A stretch of 64,000 nt of DNA from an uncultured Mediterraneibacter sp. (GCA_944377745.1 CALWFV010000007.1:1-64000); one strand, 5' to 3'. Shown: positions 36,373 through 45,062, counted from the stretch's first letter. Program-made: numbers and translations. Notes: generated by a model from the sequence alone, not told the origin.

Positions 36373-36809
36373 AAAAGAACGAAGAATTCAGACCAAAGAT
36401 CGTTGCGTTCTGCTGCAACTGGTGCAGTTATGCAGGCGCAGACCTGGCGGGAAGCAGCCGTATGTCCTATTCGGCAGATGTGAAGATCATCCGCGTCCCC
36501 TGCTCCTGCCGTGTCAATCCGATGTTCATCTTAAGAGCATTCGAGAGAGGAGCGGACGGCGTTATCATGTGCGGATGCCATCCGGGAGACTGTCACTACA
36601 CGTCAGGAAACTTCTATGCGAGAAGACGTATGACGCTGCTCTTCTCCATGCTGGATTACATCGGAGTGGAAAGCGGACGTACCCGCGTAGAGTGGGTATC
36701 GGCGGCTGAGGGCGCCAAATTCTCCCAGACTATGCATGAGTTTGTGGACAAGATCACGTCTCTCGGCAAGAATGTAAGATTGGAGGATTTAAGATGCAGG
36801 AATTTGTAA
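36363..36809 (+). CDS. mvhD: MvhD/FlxD-type [2Fe-2S] electron-transfer subunit
   Basis: Protein of 148 aa. Conserved cysteines occur in FCCNWCSYAGAD, VPCSCRV and CGCHPGDCHY, the ligands of the [2Fe-2S] cluster by which MvhD (methanogens) or FlxD (Desulfovibrio) docks an electron donor onto HdrA. Overlaps hdrA by 10 nt and the next gene by 16 nt, indicating tight translational coupling and a physical complex. Confidence 0.92.
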   Translation: MSIEKNEEFRPKIVAFCCNWCSYAGADLAGSSRMSYSADVKIIRVPCSCRVNPMFILRAFERGADGVIMCGCHPGDCHYTSGNFYARRRMTLLFSMLDYIGVESGRTRVEWVSAAEGAKFSQTMHEFVDKITSLGKNVRLEDLRCRNL

Positions 36810-37843
36810 AGGCAACGAGCCAGGCGGGAGCTAGTTCACATCTGGCGACTGCCGGGCAACGAGAGTCGCAGACTCGAGTGATTAACCGCGCGAAAGAGCT
36901 TCTGGCTGACGGAACTGTGGCGAGAGTGCTCGGATGGAAAGCCGGGGATCTGCCTTACAATCCGGAACCGGCTTACTTTGAGAAAGAAGAAGACTTTGCG
37001 GATTTCGTATACAACGGATTCTGTGGAGCGAATTTAAGCAAATATATGATCGAGGCTTCCAAACTGGAGGGAAAGACTCTTGTCTGCCTGAAGCCATGCG
37101 ATACATACAGCTTCCAGGAGCTGATGAAAGAGCACCGTGTTGACCGCGACAAAGCGTATATCATCGGTGTGGGATGCAAAGGAAAACTGGATATCGAAAA
37201 GATCAAAGCCATGGGCATCAAAGGAATCCAGAGCATATCCGGCGCAGAGCTCGAGGACGAGGCAGAGACCCTGACGATCCAGACGATCTATGGAGAAAAG
37301 ACCTGCGCGTACAAAGACGCCATGCTTGAGAGATGCCATGTCTGTAAAGGAAAGGACCACATGATCTTTGACGAGATCATCGGCGAGTCCAAAGAGACGA
37401 AGGATGCGGACCGCTTCACAGAAGTGGAGAAGATTGAGGCGATGAGTCCGGAAGAGAAATTCGCATTCTTCCAGAAAGAGCTGAGCAAGTGCATCCGCTG
37501 CAATGCCTGCAGAAACGTATGTCCGGCATGCAGCTGCAGAAAATGCGTATTTGACAGCAACAAGTTTGACAGTGCACAGAAGGCGAACGTGGATTCTTTC
37601 GAGGAGAAGATGTTCCACATCATCCGTGCTTTCCATGTAGCAGGAAGATGTACAGACTGCGGCGAGTGCAGCAGAGTATGTCCGCAGGGAATTCCGCTCC
37701 ACCTGTTCAATCGGAAGTTCATCAAGGATATCGATGAGCTTTACGGCGAGTATCAGGCGGGAGCAGATCTGGAACCGAGAACCCCTCTTACCGATTACCG
37801 GTTTGAGGATGCTGAGCCTGGGATCGTGGCAGAAAGGGGATAA
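36794..37843 (+). CDS. iron-sulfur oxidoreductase subunit, FlxC/FdhB-like
   Basis: Protein of 349 aa resembling the beta subunit of F420-dependent hydrogenases/dehydrogenases and formate dehydrogenase. A central domain (FCGANLSKYMIEAS, CLKPCDTYSF) is followed by two C-terminal [4Fe-4S] motifs, CIRCNACRNVCP and CTDCGECSRVCP, with extra Cys in CSCRKC. It probably carries electrons from the NADH-oxidising subunit toward MvhD/HdrA, as in Flx-Hdr clusters. Residues ~8-30 (AGASSHLATAGQRES region) look like an inserted segment relative to the usual N-terminus. It overlaps mvhD by 16 nt. Confidence 0.82.
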   Translation: MQEFVKATSQAGASSHLATAGQRESQTRVINRAKELLADGTVARVLGWKAGDLPYNPEPAYFEKEEDFADFVYNGFCGANLSKYMIEASKLEGKTLVCLKPCDTYSFQELMKEHRVDRDKAYIIGVGCKGKLDIEKIKAMGIKGIQSISGAELEDEAETLTIQTIYGEKTCAYKDAMLERCHVCKGKDHMIFDEIIGESKETKDADRFTEVEKIEAMSPEEKFAFFQKELSKCIRCNACRNVCPACSCRKCVFDSNKFDSAQKANVDSFEEKMFHIIRAFHVAGRCTDCGECSRVCPQGIPLHLFNRKFIKDIDELYGEYQAGADLEPRTPLTDYRFEDAEPGIVAERG

Positions 37844-37846
37844 TGT

Positions 37847-38890
37847 ATGTATAAGATCGCGAAAGAAAATCTGACGGCATTATTTCAGAAGATTGCCTCA
37901 GAACAGGAATTATATCTGCCGGTGAAGACCGCAGGTCAGACAAACTTCGGTGTGTGGACAGAGGACGCTCAGGTCGATCTTGATACACTGAAAACAGTGA
38001 AATCTCCGAAAGATGCCTTCTTCCCACAGAGCGAGACGCTTTACACCTGTATCAGGGACGGGAAGAAGCTGAAAATCGAGCCGGAAGCCCTCAAAGATCA
38101 GAACTTTGTCGTATTCGGAATGAGGGGCTGCGACGTAAAGGGAGTGGAGGTGCTTGACCGCGTATTCCTCGTAGATCCGCTGGATACATTCTATGCGGCG
38201 CGCAGGGACCACGGGACGATCGTAGCGCTTGCCTGCCACGAGCCGGAGGAGACCTGCTTCTGCAAGGTGTTCGGCGTTGATGCTGCGGATCCGTCTGCGG
38301 CTGATGTGGCGACATGGATCATCGACGGTACTCTGTACTGGAAGGCCCTCACTGAGAAGGGAGAGGCGCTCACAGAGACGGTAAAAGATCTTCTTGAGGA
38401 GGACAACAGTGCGGATGAGATCGTTGAGAAAGAGAAAGCGTCAGTACGTGATATCGTAGAGAAGCTTCCCTATATGCATCTTTCCCTGGAGGGATGGAAC
38501 GGGGATGTTCTGATGGAGAAATTCGAGGATCCGCTGTGGGATGAACTCTACAAACCATGTCTTGCGTGCGGAACCTGTACTTTTGTATGTCCCACATGTC
38601 AGTGTTATGATATCAAAGACTATGATGCGGGCAGGAATGGAGTTCAGAGATACCGCTGCTGGGATTCCTGCATGTACTCTGATTTCACTATGATGGCCCA
38701 CGGGAACAACCGTAAATCTCAGAAGGAGAGATTCCGTCAGAGATTCATGCATAAGCTGGTGTACTATCCGGCAAATAACGAAGGCATGTATTCCTGCGTC
38801 GGCTGCGGCAGATGTGTGGAGAAGTGCCCTGCTTCACTGAATATCGTGAAGGTCATAAAAGCGTTTCAGAAACAGGGAGGTGAGCAGTAA
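37847..38890 (+). CDS. 4Fe-4S dicluster protein, FlxB/AsrA-like
   Basis: Protein of 347 aa of the family shared by anaerobic sulfite reductase subunit A and hydrogenase/sulfhydrogenase beta chains. The N-terminal part is structural (FGMRGCDVKGVEVLDR). The last ~110 residues carry two [4Fe-4S] motifs, CLACGTCTFVCP and CVGCGRCVEKCP, separated by a CWDSCMY segment. It normally pairs with an AsrB/FlxA-type flavin subunit, which is the next gene (TAATG overlap at 38888-38892). Start at ATG 37847, 6 nt after AGGGGA. Confidence 0.85.
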   Translation: MYKIAKENLTALFQKIASEQELYLPVKTAGQTNFGVWTEDAQVDLDTLKTVKSPKDAFFPQSETLYTCIRDGKKLKIEPEALKDQNFVVFGMRGCDVKGVEVLDRVFLVDPLDTFYAARRDHGTIVALACHEPEETCFCKVFGVDAADPSAADVATWIIDGTLYWKALTEKGEALTETVKDLLEEDNSADEIVEKEKASVRDIVEKLPYMHLSLEGWNGDVLMEKFEDPLWDELYKPCLACGTCTFVCPTCQCYDIKDYDAGRNGVQRYRCWDSCMYSDFTMMAHGNNRKSQKERFRQRFMHKLVYYPANNEGMYSCVGCGRCVEKCPASLNIVKVIKAFQKQGGEQ

Positions 38891-39744
38891 TGAGTGAATG
38901 TACCTGTCATAAGAACTACACACTGGATACTCTGATCCCGAAAGTAGGCGTGATCACGGATATCCGCGAGGAGACGCCGGACGTCAAGACATTCCGCGTG
39001 AACGCGCCGGAGGGCGGCAAGCTCTTCGAGCATATGCCGGGACAGTGCGCGATGCTCTGCGCTCCGGGAATCAGCGAAGGTATGTTTTCGATTACCTCTT
39101 CGCCGACCAATAAAGAATATCAGGAATTCAGCATCAAAAAATGCGGTGTGCTGACCGACTATCTCCACAGTCTGGAGGTGGGGGATGAGATCACAGTCCG
39201 CGGACCTTACGGAAATCATTTCCCGGTAGAAGACAAGCTCAAAGGCAAGGATCTTCTGTTCATCGCCGGCGGAATCGGACTTGCTCCGCTTCGTTCGGTT
39301 ATCAATTACGTGCTGGACAACCGCGGTGATTACGGTACAGTGGACATTGTGTATGGATCCCGTTCCGCGGACGATCTGGTTCAGTTAAAAGAGATCCAGG
39401 AGGTCTGGATGAACGCGCCGGATGTGCATGTCCATCTTACCATTGACCGCGAGCAGGAAGGCTGGGACGGCCATGTGGGATTTGTGCCGAATTACGTAAA
39501 GGAGCTTGGATTCGATGTAAACAAGACAGCTCTGATCTGCGGACCACCGATCATGATCAAGTTTACTCTTTCAGGTCTTGAGGAACTGGGCTTTTCCAGA
39601 GAGCAGGTTTATACAACGCTTGAGCTTCGCATGAAATGCGGGATCGGCAAGTGCGGAAGATGCAACATCGGATCAAAATATGTATGTAAAGACGGCCCGG
39701 TATTTCGTTGCGATGAGATCGATGAGATGCCGAATGAATACTAG
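38890..39744 (+). CDS. FAD/NAD(P)-binding oxidoreductase, FlxA/AsrB-like
   Basis: Electron-entry subunit of 284 aa with a ferredoxin-NADP reductase fold. FAD region MFSITSSPTNK, nucleotide-binding IAGGIGLAPLRSVI, and C-terminal CGIGKCGRCNIGSKYVCKDG with four Cys for a [2Fe-2S] cluster. Members pass NAD(P)H electrons into partner iron-sulfur subunits. Here the chain would run through the subunits at 37847 and 36794 and MvhD to HdrA. NADH rather than NADPH is inferred from the Rex-like promoter and pathway, not from sequence. Confidence 0.87.
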   Translation: MSECTCHKNYTLDTLIPKVGVITDIREETPDVKTFRVNAPEGGKLFEHMPGQCAMLCAPGISEGMFSITSSPTNKEYQEFSIKKCGVLTDYLHSLEVGDEITVRGPYGNHFPVEDKLKGKDLLFIAGGIGLAPLRSVINYVLDNRGDYGTVDIVYGSRSADDLVQLKEIQEVWMNAPDVHVHLTIDREQEGWDGHVGFVPNYVKELGFDVNKTALICGPPIMIKFTLSGLEELGFSREQVYTTLELRMKCGIGKCGRCNIGSKYVCKDGPVFRCDEIDEMPNEY

Positions 39745-39761
39745 GGAAAGGAAGAAATATC

Positions 39762-40436
39762 ATGGAGAAAATGGTAAATGTATATTTTTTCGGTAAGAAA
39801 TACAGTGTGCCGGCTGATCTGACGATCATGACAGCTATGGAATATGCTGGCTACACACTGAAAAGAGGATGCGGCTGCCGTCATGGTTTCTGCGGTGCCT
39901 GTGCTACGATCTACAGGATCAAAGGAAAAAATGAGCTGAAGACATGTCTCGCCTGTCAGACACAGGTTGAGGAAGGCATGTATGTGGCAAGCATCCCGTT
40001 CTTCCCGACAGACAAGAGAACATATGATATCAACGAGATCCGTCCGGAACAGAGAGTCATGATGGACCTGTACCCGGAGATCTACAGCTGCATCGGCTGC
40101 AATGCCTGCACAAAGGCATGTACACAGGATCTGAATGTCATGCAGTACATAGCATATGCACAGCGCGGTGATTTTGAGAAATGTGCGGAAGAGTCCTTCG
40201 ACTGTATCGGATGCGGATGCTGCTCCGTGAGATGTCCGGCTGGTATCTCCCACCCGATGGTAGGAGTCCTCGCAAGACGTCTGACAGGAAAATACATCGA
40301 GCCTGAGTCAGAGCATCTTACAAAGCGTGTGGAGGAGATCCACCACGGCGATTATGACGAACTGATCGAGCAGATCATGGAGAAACCGATCACAGAGATG
40401 CAGGAACTTTACAACAACAGAGAGATCGAGAAATAA
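39762..40436 (+). CDS. fumarate reductase iron-sulfur subunit (soluble)
   Basis: Protein of 224 aa. The N-terminal plant-type [2Fe-2S] domain has Cys39, Cys44, Cys47 and Cys62. Two [4Fe-4S] motifs follow at 110-120 (CIGCNACTKAC) and 148-158 (CIGCGCCSVRC). This differs from the standard FrdB, which has one each of [2Fe-2S], [4Fe-4S] and [3Fe-4S]. It also lacks the CCG domain present in TfrB of methanogen thiol:fumarate reductase; the separate HdrB could fill that role. It lies 17 nt after the flavin subunit gene and 12 nt before the catalytic flavoprotein. Confidence 0.85.
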   Translation: MEKMVNVYFFGKKYSVPADLTIMTAMEYAGYTLKRGCGCRHGFCGACATIYRIKGKNELKTCLACQTQVEEGMYVASIPFFPTDKRTYDINEIRPEQRVMMDLYPEIYSCIGCNACTKACTQDLNVMQYIAYAQRGDFEKCAEESFDCIGCGCCSVRCPAGISHPMVGVLARRLTGKYIEPESEHLTKRVEEIHHGDYDELIEQIMEKPITEMQELYNNREIEK

Positions 40437-40448
40437 GGAGGGAAGATC

Positions 40449-42050
40449 ATGTTTACACCGGAAATGATGGAATCCGTAAAAAAAGTGGAGGCCACCAGAG
40501 CATCCCGTCTGGGCGTTGAGCCGAGACGTATGTCCGCAGATGAAAAAGATGCCCTTCTTAAGGCATTTCATCCTGACTATAAAGAAGACGCGTTCGCAGA
40601 GATCAAGGTAGGACCGAACAAAGGCCAGAAAGCACCGAAGGAACTGGTACACCTTCTGCATTCTAACAGCCGTCTTCTCGCAGACAAGGTTGATATCAAT
40701 AAAGTTGATTACGACGTTGACGTGCTCATCATCGGAGGCGGCGGAGCAGGAGCTTCCGCAGCCATCGAGGCTGACGAGGCAGGCGCGAACGTCATGATCG
40801 TCACAAAACTCCGCATCGGTGACGCCAACACCATGATGGCAGAGGGCGGTATCCAGGCGGCTGACAAAGAGAATGACTCCCCGGTACAGCACTATCTGGA
40901 CGCTTTCGGAGGCGGACATTTTGCCGCGAGACCGGAGCTGTTAAGACGTCTTGTCATGGAAGCTCCGGATGCGATCAAATGGCTCAATGATCTGGGAGTT
41001 ATGTTCGATAAGGACAAAGACGGACGGATGATCACCACACACGGCGGTGGAACATCAAGAAAGAGAATGCATGCATGCAAGGACTACTCCGGAGCAGAGA
41101 TCATGCGTACTCTTCGCGATGAAGTATTAAACCGCCAGATTCCGATCGCTGAGTTTACAGCGGCAGTGGAACTGATCAGAGACGACAGGGGACAGGTTGC
41201 GGGCGCTGTTCTTCAGAACCTGGAGACAGACGACTATCTTGTAGCAAAGGCAAAGACTGTCATCATCGCAACAGGCGGTGCTGGACGTATGCACTATCAG
41301 GGATTCCCGACATCCAACCATTACGGTGCAACCGCAGATGGACTGATCCTTGGATACCGTCTGGGCGCGCCGCTCCTGTATCAGGATACGATTCAGTATC
41401 ATCCGACAGGAGTTGCATATCCGTCACAGATATTCGGTGCTCTTGTGACAGAGAAAGTTCGTTCCGTGGGAGCGCAGCTTGTAAATGTTGACGGTGAAGC
41501 TTTCATGCATCCGCTGGAGACACGTGATGTTGCTGCTGCAGGAATCATCCGTGAGTGTACAGAGCGCGGCAAAGGAGTGACTACACCGCTTGGAAGCGGC
41601 GTATGGCTTGATACCCCGATGATCGAGGAGATCGGCGGTGCCGGAACGATCGAGAAGCGTATCCCCGCGATGCTCCGTATGTACATGAACTACGACATCG
41701 ATATGAGAAAACTTCCGATCCTCATATACCCGACACTCCATTACCAGAACGGCGGACTGGAGATCGGCGGGGACGGATTTACAAAGGTAATCGACAACCT
41801 GCTGGTAGCAGGAGAGGCAGTCGGCGGAATCCACGGAAGAAACCGTCTGATGGGCAACTCCCTGCTCGACATTATCGTATTCGGACGCAACGCGGGAAAA
41901 GCTGCGGCTGCGAAAGCGAAAAGCGTGGAGCTTGGAAATATGAATCTTGATCACGTAGAAGCATATGCAGAGGAACTCAAAGAGGCAGGCTTGGATACAG
42001 GTGATGTTTCACCGCTTCTGCTCCCGAAATACGCGAGACATGAGAGATAG
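40449..42050 (+). CDS. fumarate reductase/succinate dehydrogenase flavoprotein
   Basis: Catalytic subunit of 533 aa. After a ~90-residue N-terminal extension the FAD fold begins (LIIGGGGAGASAAIEADEAG). Active-site features of the family are visible: HGGGTSRKRMHACKDYSG with a His for FAD/substrate, ETRDVAAAGI with the catalytic Arg, PTLHYQNGGL, and GGIHGRNRLMGNSL. No membrane anchor subunits (FrdC/FrdD) and no cytochrome are encoded nearby, so the enzyme is soluble. It probably takes electrons from the Hdr-Flx module and reduces fumarate to succinate. GGAGGGAAG precedes the ATG. Confidence 0.9.
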   Translation: MFTPEMMESVKKVEATRASRLGVEPRRMSADEKDALLKAFHPDYKEDAFAEIKVGPNKGQKAPKELVHLLHSNSRLLADKVDINKVDYDVDVLIIGGGGAGASAAIEADEAGANVMIVTKLRIGDANTMMAEGGIQAADKENDSPVQHYLDAFGGGHFAARPELLRRLVMEAPDAIKWLNDLGVMFDKDKDGRMITTHGGGTSRKRMHACKDYSGAEIMRTLRDEVLNRQIPIAEFTAAVELIRDDRGQVAGAVLQNLETDDYLVAKAKTVIIATGGAGRMHYQGFPTSNHYGATADGLILGYRLGAPLLYQDTIQYHPTGVAYPSQIFGALVTEKVRSVGAQLVNVDGEAFMHPLETRDVAAAGIIRECTERGKGVTTPLGSGVWLDTPMIEEIGGAGTIEKRIPAMLRMYMNYDIDMRKLPILIYPTLHYQNGGLEIGGDGFTKVIDNLLVAGEAVGGIHGRNRLMGNSLLDIIVFGRNAGKAAAAKAKSVELGNMNLDHVEAYAEELKEAGLDTGDVSPLLLPKYARHER

Positions 42051-42064
42051 GAAAGGGAGAGAAC

Positions 42065-43234
42065 ATGTTTTTAATTGAATGGTTCCAGGACAGTGTCATG
42101 AGCGAAACGCTCATGGTACTGTTCCTGGTAGCGTTTGTTGGCTATCTGGTAGGAAGTATTACAATCAAAGGGGTAGAACTGGGGACGGCAGGCGTTCTGC
42201 TTGTCGCTCTCGTGTTCGGACATTTCATCGGAAACAATGAAGAACTGGTAAGTGGTCTTGGAATGTTCCAGGATTTGGGGCTGATCTGTTTTGTGACTTC
42301 TGTTGGCTTTATCGCGGGACCGAAATTTTTCCGAAATTTCAAGATCAATGCAAAGTCGTATATCCTTCTGGGATTTATCGTCATTGCGATCGGTGCTATT
42401 GTCACCGCCGGAATTATCGAGATTGCCGGCGTTCCTACGGATATCACAGTAGGTATGATGTCAGGAGCACTGACGAGCACGCCGGGGCTGGCGGCTGCGA
42501 TCGATGCAACCGGCTCTGCAAATGCGTCTGTAGGATACGGAATTGCATATCCTTTCGGTGTTGTCGGTGTAGTGCTGTTTGTACAGCTTGTGCCGAAGAT
42601 GTTAAAAACTGATATGGCTGCTGAGAGAGCAAAGTTTGAGGCGGCTCAGAATGTTGGCGATGTGAAAACGAAAGATAATCTAGTTCATGTTGATGCGATG
42701 GGATTCTTCCCGTTTGCACTTGCAATCGCGCTGGGAATCGTCCTTGCCAAGATTGTGATCCCGCTTCCGGGCGGAGCAGAGTTCTCACTGGGCACGTCAG
42801 GCGGTCCGCTGATCGCAGGTCTGATCCTCGGTCACTTCGGACATGCAGGGAAGATCAGCTTCCATGTGGAAAAATCTGTGCTGGAGTGCTTAAGAGAGTT
42901 CGGTCTGGCTTTGTTTCTGATCGGAGCAGGCGTGGAGGCTGGAGCAGGATTTATCGAGATCCTGCAGGAACAGGGACTGATCCTCTTTGTATACGGCGCG
43001 CTGATCACTCTGATCCCGATGATCGTCGGATACTTTGTTGCGACAAAGCTGATGAAGCTGAGCCTCTTCAACACACTCGGATCTATCTGCGGCGGCATGA
43101 CAAGCACGCCGGCTCTCGGAACATTGATCCGTGTGACCGGAACAGACGACGTGGCGTCCGCGTATGCTGCGACCTATCCGGTAGCTCTGGTGTTTGTGGT
43201 GCTGGCATGCCAGTTCATCGGTATTTTCCTGTGA
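42065..43234 (+). CDS. AAEx-family dicarboxylate exchanger/exporter
   Basis: Membrane protein of 389 aa with two copies of the AspT/YidE-type domain. The halves share the paired motif GALTSTPGLAAAID and GGMTSTPALGTLI, each in a hydrophobic context. The TrkA_C domains usual between the halves are missing and replaced by a short polar linker (~185-205). The family includes the aspartate:alanine exchanger AspT and the succinate exporter SucE1 of Corynebacterium. Sitting between fumarate reductase and fumarase, it is most simply a succinate exporter or dicarboxylate exchanger (inference). Confidence 0.85.
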   Translation: MFLIEWFQDSVMSETLMVLFLVAFVGYLVGSITIKGVELGTAGVLLVALVFGHFIGNNEELVSGLGMFQDLGLICFVTSVGFIAGPKFFRNFKINAKSYILLGFIVIAIGAIVTAGIIEIAGVPTDITVGMMSGALTSTPGLAAAIDATGSANASVGYGIAYPFGVVGVVLFVQLVPKMLKTDMAAERAKFEAAQNVGDVKTKDNLVHVDAMGFFPFALAIALGIVLAKIVIPLPGGAEFSLGTSGGPLIAGLILGHFGHAGKISFHVEKSVLECLREFGLALFLIGAGVEAGAGFIEILQEQGLILFVYGALITLIPMIVGYFVATKLMKLSLFNTLGSICGGMTSTPALGTLIRVTGTDDVASAYAATYPVALVFVVLACQFIGIFL

Positions 43235-43260
43235 TCTGAAGCAGGTTTTATATTCTATCA

Positions 43261-43331
43261 GGAATTTTCGGCGGATCTGCAGAGCCCTGGCAAAGCGGTC
43301 CGCGGAAAACATTCCGCAGTTGACTGCGGGA
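43261..43331 (+). other. two mutually exclusive hairpins before fumarase
   Basis: A larger imperfect hairpin (43261-43276 with 43297-43315) and a smaller one (ATTCCGCAGT with ACTGCGGGAAT, 43311-43332) share the ATTCC bases, so only one can form at a time. No T tract follows. It may tune expression of the fumarase genes relative to the upstream part of the operon. Confidence 0.45.
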
Positions 43332-43373
43332 ATAAAATCCAAACAAAATTAAAAATGGAAGGAGTTGGCTTTC

Positions 43374-44216
43374 ATGCGTGAAATTAATGTAAGCACACTT
43401 ACAGACGTGATCGAGAGACTCTGCATCGAGGCAAACGAGCATCTCCCGGAAGACGTGAAATGTGCGATCCGCGACTGCCGTGCGTGTGAGGACGGAGAGA
43501 TCGCAAAAGGCGTTCTCGACAACATCATCGAGAACTATGAGATCGCAGACAATGAGAATGTGCCGATCTGCCAGGATACAGGTATGGCATGTGTATTCCT
43601 TGAGATCGGACAGGATGTACATCTTGTAGGAGGAGACCTTGCAGAGGCAGTGGACGAGGGAGTACGCCGCGGATATACAAACGGATATCTCCGTAAATCT
43701 GTTGTGAAGGATCCTGTCCGCCGTGGAAACACCGGAGACAATACACCGGCTATGCTCTACACAGAGATCGTGCCCGGTGAGAACATCAAGGTCACAGTAG
43801 GACCGAAGGGATTCGGAAGCGAGAACATGAGCCAGATCCGTATGTTCAAGCCGTCAGCGGGACTTCAGGGTATCAAGGACTTCATCATTGAAGCAGTGGA
43901 GACGGCAGGACCGAATCCATGTCCTCCTATGGTCGTAGGCGTTGGTATCGGCGGTACATTTGACAAGTGTGCTCTTCTTGCAAAGAAAGCGCTCATGAGA
44001 CCCCTCGATTCCTCAAATCCGGATCCGTTCTATGCAGATCTGGAAAAAGAGATGCTGGAGAAGATCAACGAGCTGGGTATCGGACCTCAGGGATTCGGAG
44101 GAAAGACGACAGCCATCGGTCTGAATATCGAGACAATGCCGACACATATCGCAGGTATGCCGTGCGCAGTCAACATTAACTGCCATGTGACACGCCACAA
44201 ATCGGAGGTGATATAA
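43374..44216 (+). CDS. class I fumarate hydratase, alpha subunit
   Basis: Catalytic N-terminal-domain subunit of two-subunit, oxygen-sensitive [4Fe-4S] fumarase, 280 aa. Motifs [40 protein letters not shown] and a late NINCHVTRH provide the cluster Cys and active-site residues. It interconverts malate and fumarate, here most likely malate to fumarate for the reductase upstream. ATG 43374 is chosen with GGAAGGAG 9 nt before it; a TTG at 43365 is too close to that site. The beta subunit starts directly at the stop codon. Confidence 0.94.
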   Translation: MREINVSTLTDVIERLCIEANEHLPEDVKCAIRDCRACEDGEIAKGVLDNIIENYEIADNENVPICQDTGMACVFLEIGQDVHLVGGDLAEAVDEGVRRGYTNGYLRKSVVKDPVRRGNTGDNTPAMLYTEIVPGENIKVTVGPKGFGSENMSQIRMFKPSAGLQGIKDFIIEAVETAGPNPCPPMVVGVGIGGTFDKCALLAKKALMRPLDSSNPDPFYADLEKEMLEKINELGIGPQGFGGKTTAIGLNIETMPTHIAGMPCAVNINCHVTRHKSEVI

Positions 44217-44774
44217 ATGGCAAGAAAGATTACATTACCACTCACAGAGGAACTTGCTAAGACACTTCACGCGGGAGATCAGGTACTTCTTACAGGAACA
44301 ATCTATACATCCCGCGACGCCGGACACAAGAGAATGTGCGAGGCTCTTGCAAAGGGAGAGAAGATCCCCTTTGATCCGACGGATGCGACGATCTACTATG
44401 TGGGACCGACTCCGGCAAAACCGGGGCATGTCATCGGAAGCGCCGGCCCGACGACCAGCGGACGTATGGATGCATACGCACCGACCATGATGTCTGTCGG
44501 GGCAAGAGGTATGATCGGAAAAGGCGCGCGCCTTCCTGAGGTTGTGGAGGCGATGAAGAAATACAGCGGCGTTTACTTTGGAGCGATCGGAGGAGCGGGG
44601 GCTCTTCTTGCCAAATGTATCAAGAAAGCCGAGCTGATCGCATATGAAGATCTGGGGGCAGAGGCTCTGAGAAAACTCTATGTGGAGGATATGCCGGTTG
44701 TTGTCATTATTGACAGCGAGGGGAATAACCTGTACGAAGAGGGAAGGAAGGCTTATCTGGAGTCTAGGAAATAG
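44217..44774 (+). CDS. class I fumarate hydratase, beta subunit
   Basis: C-terminal-domain subunit of 185 aa. The typical opening ITLPLTEELAKTLHAGDQVLLTG is followed by SRDAGHKRM, YVGPTPAKPG and SAGPTTSGRMD, then GKGARL. It has no iron-sulfur ligands and works only with the alpha subunit, whose gene ends immediately before this ATG. It is the last gene of the operon and is followed by a very long inverted repeat. Confidence 0.94.
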   Translation: MARKITLPLTEELAKTLHAGDQVLLTGTIYTSRDAGHKRMCEALAKGEKIPFDPTDATIYYVGPTPAKPGHVIGSAGPTTSGRMDAYAPTMMSVGARGMIGKGARLPEVVEAMKKYSGVYFGAIGGAGALLAKCIKKAELIAYEDLGAEALRKLYVEDMPVVVIIDSEGNNLYEEGRKAYLESRK

Positions 44775-45019
44775 TTTTTTCTAAAAACGTTATTCGGAGA
44801 GGACGGGGCAGGTGCTCCGGCTCCGGTTCCGAAAGTTAAGAAAATCTAAAAGCTCCGGGAACTGACTAAGAACAATACAAAAAACAACACAACTCGCTTA
44901 CGCTCAGACAGTGTTGTTTTTCGTATTAACGTCAGTTCCCGGAGTTTTAATATTTTCTAAGACTTTCTCTAGTCGCCGGAATCACCTGCCCCGTCCTCTC
45001 CGAAAGGTTTTCGAGAAAA
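44775..45019. repeat. very long inverted-repeat element with conserved loop (copy 2)
   Basis: Arms of about 115 nt meet at a 20-nt loop (44891-44910). Perfect blocks include 20 bp (44795-44814 with 44983-45002) and 14 bp (44853-44866 with 44931-44944). The loop words AACTCG and GCTCAGACA and the internal TAAGAAC / TTAACG bulge recur from the element at 27084. It lies between the converging fumarase and galT genes and can stop both transcripts. Between it and galT is a 10-nt direct repeat (CTCTGAGAGG, 45031 and 45045). Confidence 0.8.
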
Positions 45020-45062
45020 CTGTTTTCTGACTCTGAGAGGAAAACTCTGAGAGGGGTGTTTT

